64,000 nt of DNA, from positions 43,400,285-43,464,284 of the forward strand of contig CM028326.1 in NCBI GenBank assembly GCA_016647705.1. The letters are read 5' to 3'. This document shows, one piece after another, positions 60,849 through 64,000 of this stretch (its first letter is position 1; every line of letters begins with the position of its first letter). Both the position numbers and the translations under genes were made by a program. The DNA is from Eucommia ulmoides (taxonomy: Eukaryota > Streptophyta > Magnoliopsida > Garryales > Eucommiaceae). Under the pieces are notes generated by a model, which was given only the letters and a program-made list of their open reading frames with translations, made no database searches and had not been told where the DNA came from.

Positions 60849-62542
60849 TGATAGGTGTGATCCACCTACGTATTTTCAAACCGAATTAAGTTAGTTTTCG
60901 CGTGTTTATATAGTATTTTATTACGTTTTAATTAGTTTTCATACTTTTTGTATAAATCAGATCTGTGGGGGGAAAAAAGATAAGAAAATAGAGTAAAAAT
61001 GATGAGATCGAACCAAAAGCGATCGAAGAACGATAGAAAAAACAAGCTCGGAGGCAAAATTGTGAAAACAAGCCCACCGCCGAGGCATCTAGACCACCGC
61101 CGTGGCGGTGAAGAAGCTGAAAAAGATAAATGTTGTTGATGGACCACCACCTAGGGGAAGAAATCCACTGCCTAGGCAGAAATCCAGCAGAGAAAATAAA
61201 AATATGCTACTGACAACCCACTACCTAGGCAGATAATTCCACCGCCTAGGCGGAAATCCAACAAAGACTTTTCCACATCCATCGCTGTCTTCATCGCCAC
61301 AGCGATCACCAACCGACCTACCTCCGCCTAGGTAGAGGATCCCTTCACCCTAGATATTTTTAGGATACGTATTTAGATATTTTGCTTATATATACCATCC
61401 CCTCTCCTCCTATCTTGAACCCCCCATCCATTTGGGAACCTTAAGCTATATTTAGGCTAGGGTTTAGGAGTTTTAGAGGTGGATCTCATATCCTGAAGTA
61501 GAGAAGACAACAAATCGATCGTTGAGCGTTCTTTGCGATTTATCTTCGGACGAGGCTAAGTTCTTCAGTTGTTTTTCCTTATTTATTTATCTTAGGATCA
61601 TGTGAGCATGTTTAGTTTATTATTTTATTATAAATACAGCTAAGGCCATAGTTAAACATGGATTGTAGTAGGGATTAACAATAAATTTATGAATATGTGT
61701 TTGGATGATTTCGGTGTTTCATTTGTGATTATTCTTCGTAGTTTGATTGTGTTTATCGTATTGTTTGTTTATCATGCTTAGTTAGATAAATAGATAATAT
61801 GGGGTTTTGATAAACCCGGGATTCGAATTTGGGTAAACAAAGGCCACAATTCTATAACCCGATCGGGGTTTGAATCATGGACAATCGATGACATTGGGGC
61901 AAGACTCACGCTACCTAGGGTTGTTAAGACGTTGAGGGAGACTTCTTTGTTGACTCAAAGTTGCATTATATCCCTTTTCTTACATTCGGTAAAGGTGGCG
62001 ATGGAGTTTTAAAATGGAAATTGTCGATAGGGTAAATACAATGCACGATCCAATGACCCGGTCGGGAGGTAGATTGTGTGCAATCAATGACGCTAAACGA
62101 GACTCACATGACCTAGGGTCGTTAAGACATTGAGGGGGACTTCTTCGTTGACTCGAAGTCATGTATTCCCCCGTCTTACAGTTGGGAGAGGTGGCGATGG
62201 AGTTTACATACCGAGGTTGTCAAATAGGTTGAACACTGTAAACGCGAGTAATCCGAAATTAAACACGTATTTGTAAACACATTAATCCCTAGGCAATTAT
62301 TTACCCTAAAACATATTAGCATATTAGTGTAGTTAATTTAGGTTATATTAGTATTAGTTTAATTCATTAAATACATTTGTTTTTCACCTAGATAAAGTTA
62401 GGTCACGACAAATGCGGTATTCGATAGTAACGATATCAATCCCTGTGGATACGATAACCCGATCTTAACGATCAGACTATACTAAAACTTAGACCTCGTA
62501 TACTTGCGAGTGTAAGTAGTGGCGTATTCCCACACCCTACCA
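60849..62542 (+). repeat. 5' LTR of an element that continues past the window
   Basis: Begins TGATAGGTGTGATCC and ends ..ccctaCCA, six bases before a tRNA-Asp-type primer-binding site (62,549-62,568). CCTAGG palindromes lie at 61,074-61,338, followed by a TATA-like ttatatata (61,386-61,394), showing the order start, array, promoter. There is no purine tract before it, so this is the 5' LTR. The 3' end lies outside the window. Confidence 0.82.
61074..61338. promoter_or_regulatory. CCTAGG palindrome array in LTR U3
   Basis: Includes ccaccgccgtggcggtg, ccactgcctaggcag, ccactacctaggcag, ccaccgcctaggcgg and ctccgcctaggtagagg, about 230-490 bases from the LTR start and about 50 bases upstream of the TATA-like stretch. 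Confidence 0.6.
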
Positions 62543-64000
62543 AGTTTTTGGCACCGTTGTCGGGGATTGTTTTGATGTAATTACCGGAGAAACGCGTTAA
62601 CGGCTCAGGACTTAAGTTTTAGATAGGAGAAGTAAGTGTATCGTATTGCTGGGATTGTGTTTTGTCGTTCGTTGTCGATATTGTGTGTAAATGACCTAAT
62701 TTTAGTTTAGGCATTTCTTTCGTATATAATTTTTTTTTGTAGTTTTGTTTTTGTTTCCAATGCAGGGTACTTGGAGATGTTAGATCGACGATTATTGATG
62801 CATCCATTTCGATGGGATTCCAATCCGTTTTATGTTGCTTGGCCAAGCACATAATCCGGTGAGGTGTTTCGTTGAAAGATTGAGCCACTCAAAGCAAAAT
62901 CTTGTCAATCTTGAGGGCGTTCTGAAAATGTTGGGCCGAGGACATTAAACCACGCGCTTCTTGGGAGACAACCCAAGGTAAAATAAATTAAATCCATCTC
63001 CGTCAAAATTAAACAGAGGCGAGATCCTCTCGCCTCCTAGGTAAGTATTCTAAATACCCTTCGTCAGCATGCTTTAAATTTCATATGTTGAGAATGATGA
63101 TTGGGATCGTTGAGAACACTATCCGTTTTGAGTTCAGAAGTGATGTGTAGTATTTAGTATTATTAGTTTATGTGCTATTGTTTTCTCGTATTGCATGTGT
63201 GTTTAGGTTAGAATGTGTTTATGCTTTTGTGTTGTTGTTTGCATGTTGAGTTTTGTGTTCATCTGGGCCGTTACCCGATGATGATAATTACCCCTGGTTG
63301 TTTTTGAGTTCAAGAGTAATACCCATGCATGTGTGATTCTGTGTGCTTGACTATGCATTTTGGTAAGAATTATTGTAGATCCTAATTTGCATGAGCACAT
63401 AGACTCAATGTATAGGAATTCAATTGATTTGAGAAAGATTATCGATTAACCAAATTCATGACAACACATTAAGGATTCTAGAACTTGATTGAGGGGAAGT
63501 TTGAGGTGAAATCCTAGGCGAGGTAGTTCAGGAGACGTGATTTAGGCAGTCGTTTTGTCGCTTAAGCCTTTTGAAGCCTATCTTGTAATATCATTATCTC
63601 TCGTTACCCTGTCGAAGCCTAAATGCAAATTCAATTCAAAACACATAAACTAATACCCTAGCCAGTTGACCTTTTTGCAAACCTAAATCATTGAATTTAA
63701 AGGCACATTTAAGACAATCAAGCTAGCAATTGCAAATGCTACTTGATGTGAGCGGTTGGGTTTAGGGTGAACTTCTAATTGGTTCAGTATTTGAGTACTC
63801 ACTTGTCGTTTTTCGCTTGTATTGCACACACCCCTTCAATTGTAAAAATTAAATAAGTTTGGGAGTGTGTTCGTTGAAAAGAAAAAAAAAAAAAAGAATC
63901 AAATGTAAATACGGTCTTTATTTTCGTTTATTTTGACAAGTGAGTACGTCGGTCTTTAATTGATTGTTCGGGATTGTTTCCAATCTTTCTATGGGGATTT
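62543..64000 (+). mobile_element. Internal start of a non-autonomous Athila-like element
   Basis: Primer-binding site at 62,549-62,568, a very short gag-like start (gtacttggagatgtta, 62,767), then cattaaaccacgcgcttcttgggag (62,944-62,968) and non-coding sequence that matches, in opposite orientation, the internal region 36,438-38,263. Same family as the nested element at 34.8-39.8 kb. Cut by the window edge. Confidence 0.7.

Noticed and set aside
1-64000. CRISPR arrays, operons, tRNA or rRNA genes
   Set aside because: No spaced identical repeats, no tRNA-like A and B boxes in a cloverleaf, no rRNA sequence. The primer-binding sites resemble tRNA-Asp only because they pair with it.

Overview
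The window looks like a gene-poor, repeat-rich stretch of a flowering-plant nuclear genome. The DNA is AT-rich. The split genes have GT..AG introns. The LTR elements are of the Athila, Tat and Sirevirus kinds, with primer-binding sites that match the end of plant tRNA-Asp, and there is a Helitron of the plant type. Nothing bacterial is visible, and I saw no tRNA, rRNA or CRISPR array.

Layout. 508-7137: a non-autonomous Athila-like element on the + strand, interrupted by a solo LTR (2977-4390). 7143-12,940: a small island of non-LTR DNA holding the only intact host gene I can support. This is a three-exon gene on the minus strand (9761-10487) for a secreted precursor of about 80 residues that ends in a PSY-type tyrosine-sulfation motif. 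A MITE-like palindrome lies in its first intron and a TIR element lies upstream. 12,945-21,457: a Sirevirus-like Copia LTR split by a 6.6 kb Helitron (13,961-20,531) that carries three exons of a callose synthase gene. 23,106-25,003: a second Sirevirus-like LTR. 26,930-30,997: two head-to-tail LTR-like units, followed by a decayed Tat-like Gypsy element. Its pieces (gag 32.7-33.3 kb, protease region 55.7-56.6 kb) are pushed apart by three insertions: a non-autonomous Athila-like element (33,733-43,445) that itself contains a second one (34,832-39,849); a solo LTR (43,493-52,432) that contains a third element (44,050-51,312); and a Sirevirus solo LTR (53,318-55,682). 56.9-60.8 kb is Athila-like integrase and 3' ORF material. 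60,849-64,000 is the 5' LTR and the start of another non-autonomous element that leaves the window.

Most insertions can be dated relative to one another because the 5-bp target duplications are still readable (gtaat, cttgt, catac, acaac, ctagg, gaagg; about cggtg for the nested copy).

The most unusual signal is in the LTRs. Several related Athila-like families carry, at the same place upstream of the putative promoter, arrays of a perfect palindrome (CCACCGCCTAGGCGGTGG and variants). Other copies of the same LTR backbone carry a different motif set there (CTACAG or CTGCAG-based). In one element the same palindrome is repeated again as a short tandem array between the primer-binding site and its ORF. 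Together with the hidden PSY-type peptide gene, this is what I would check first.
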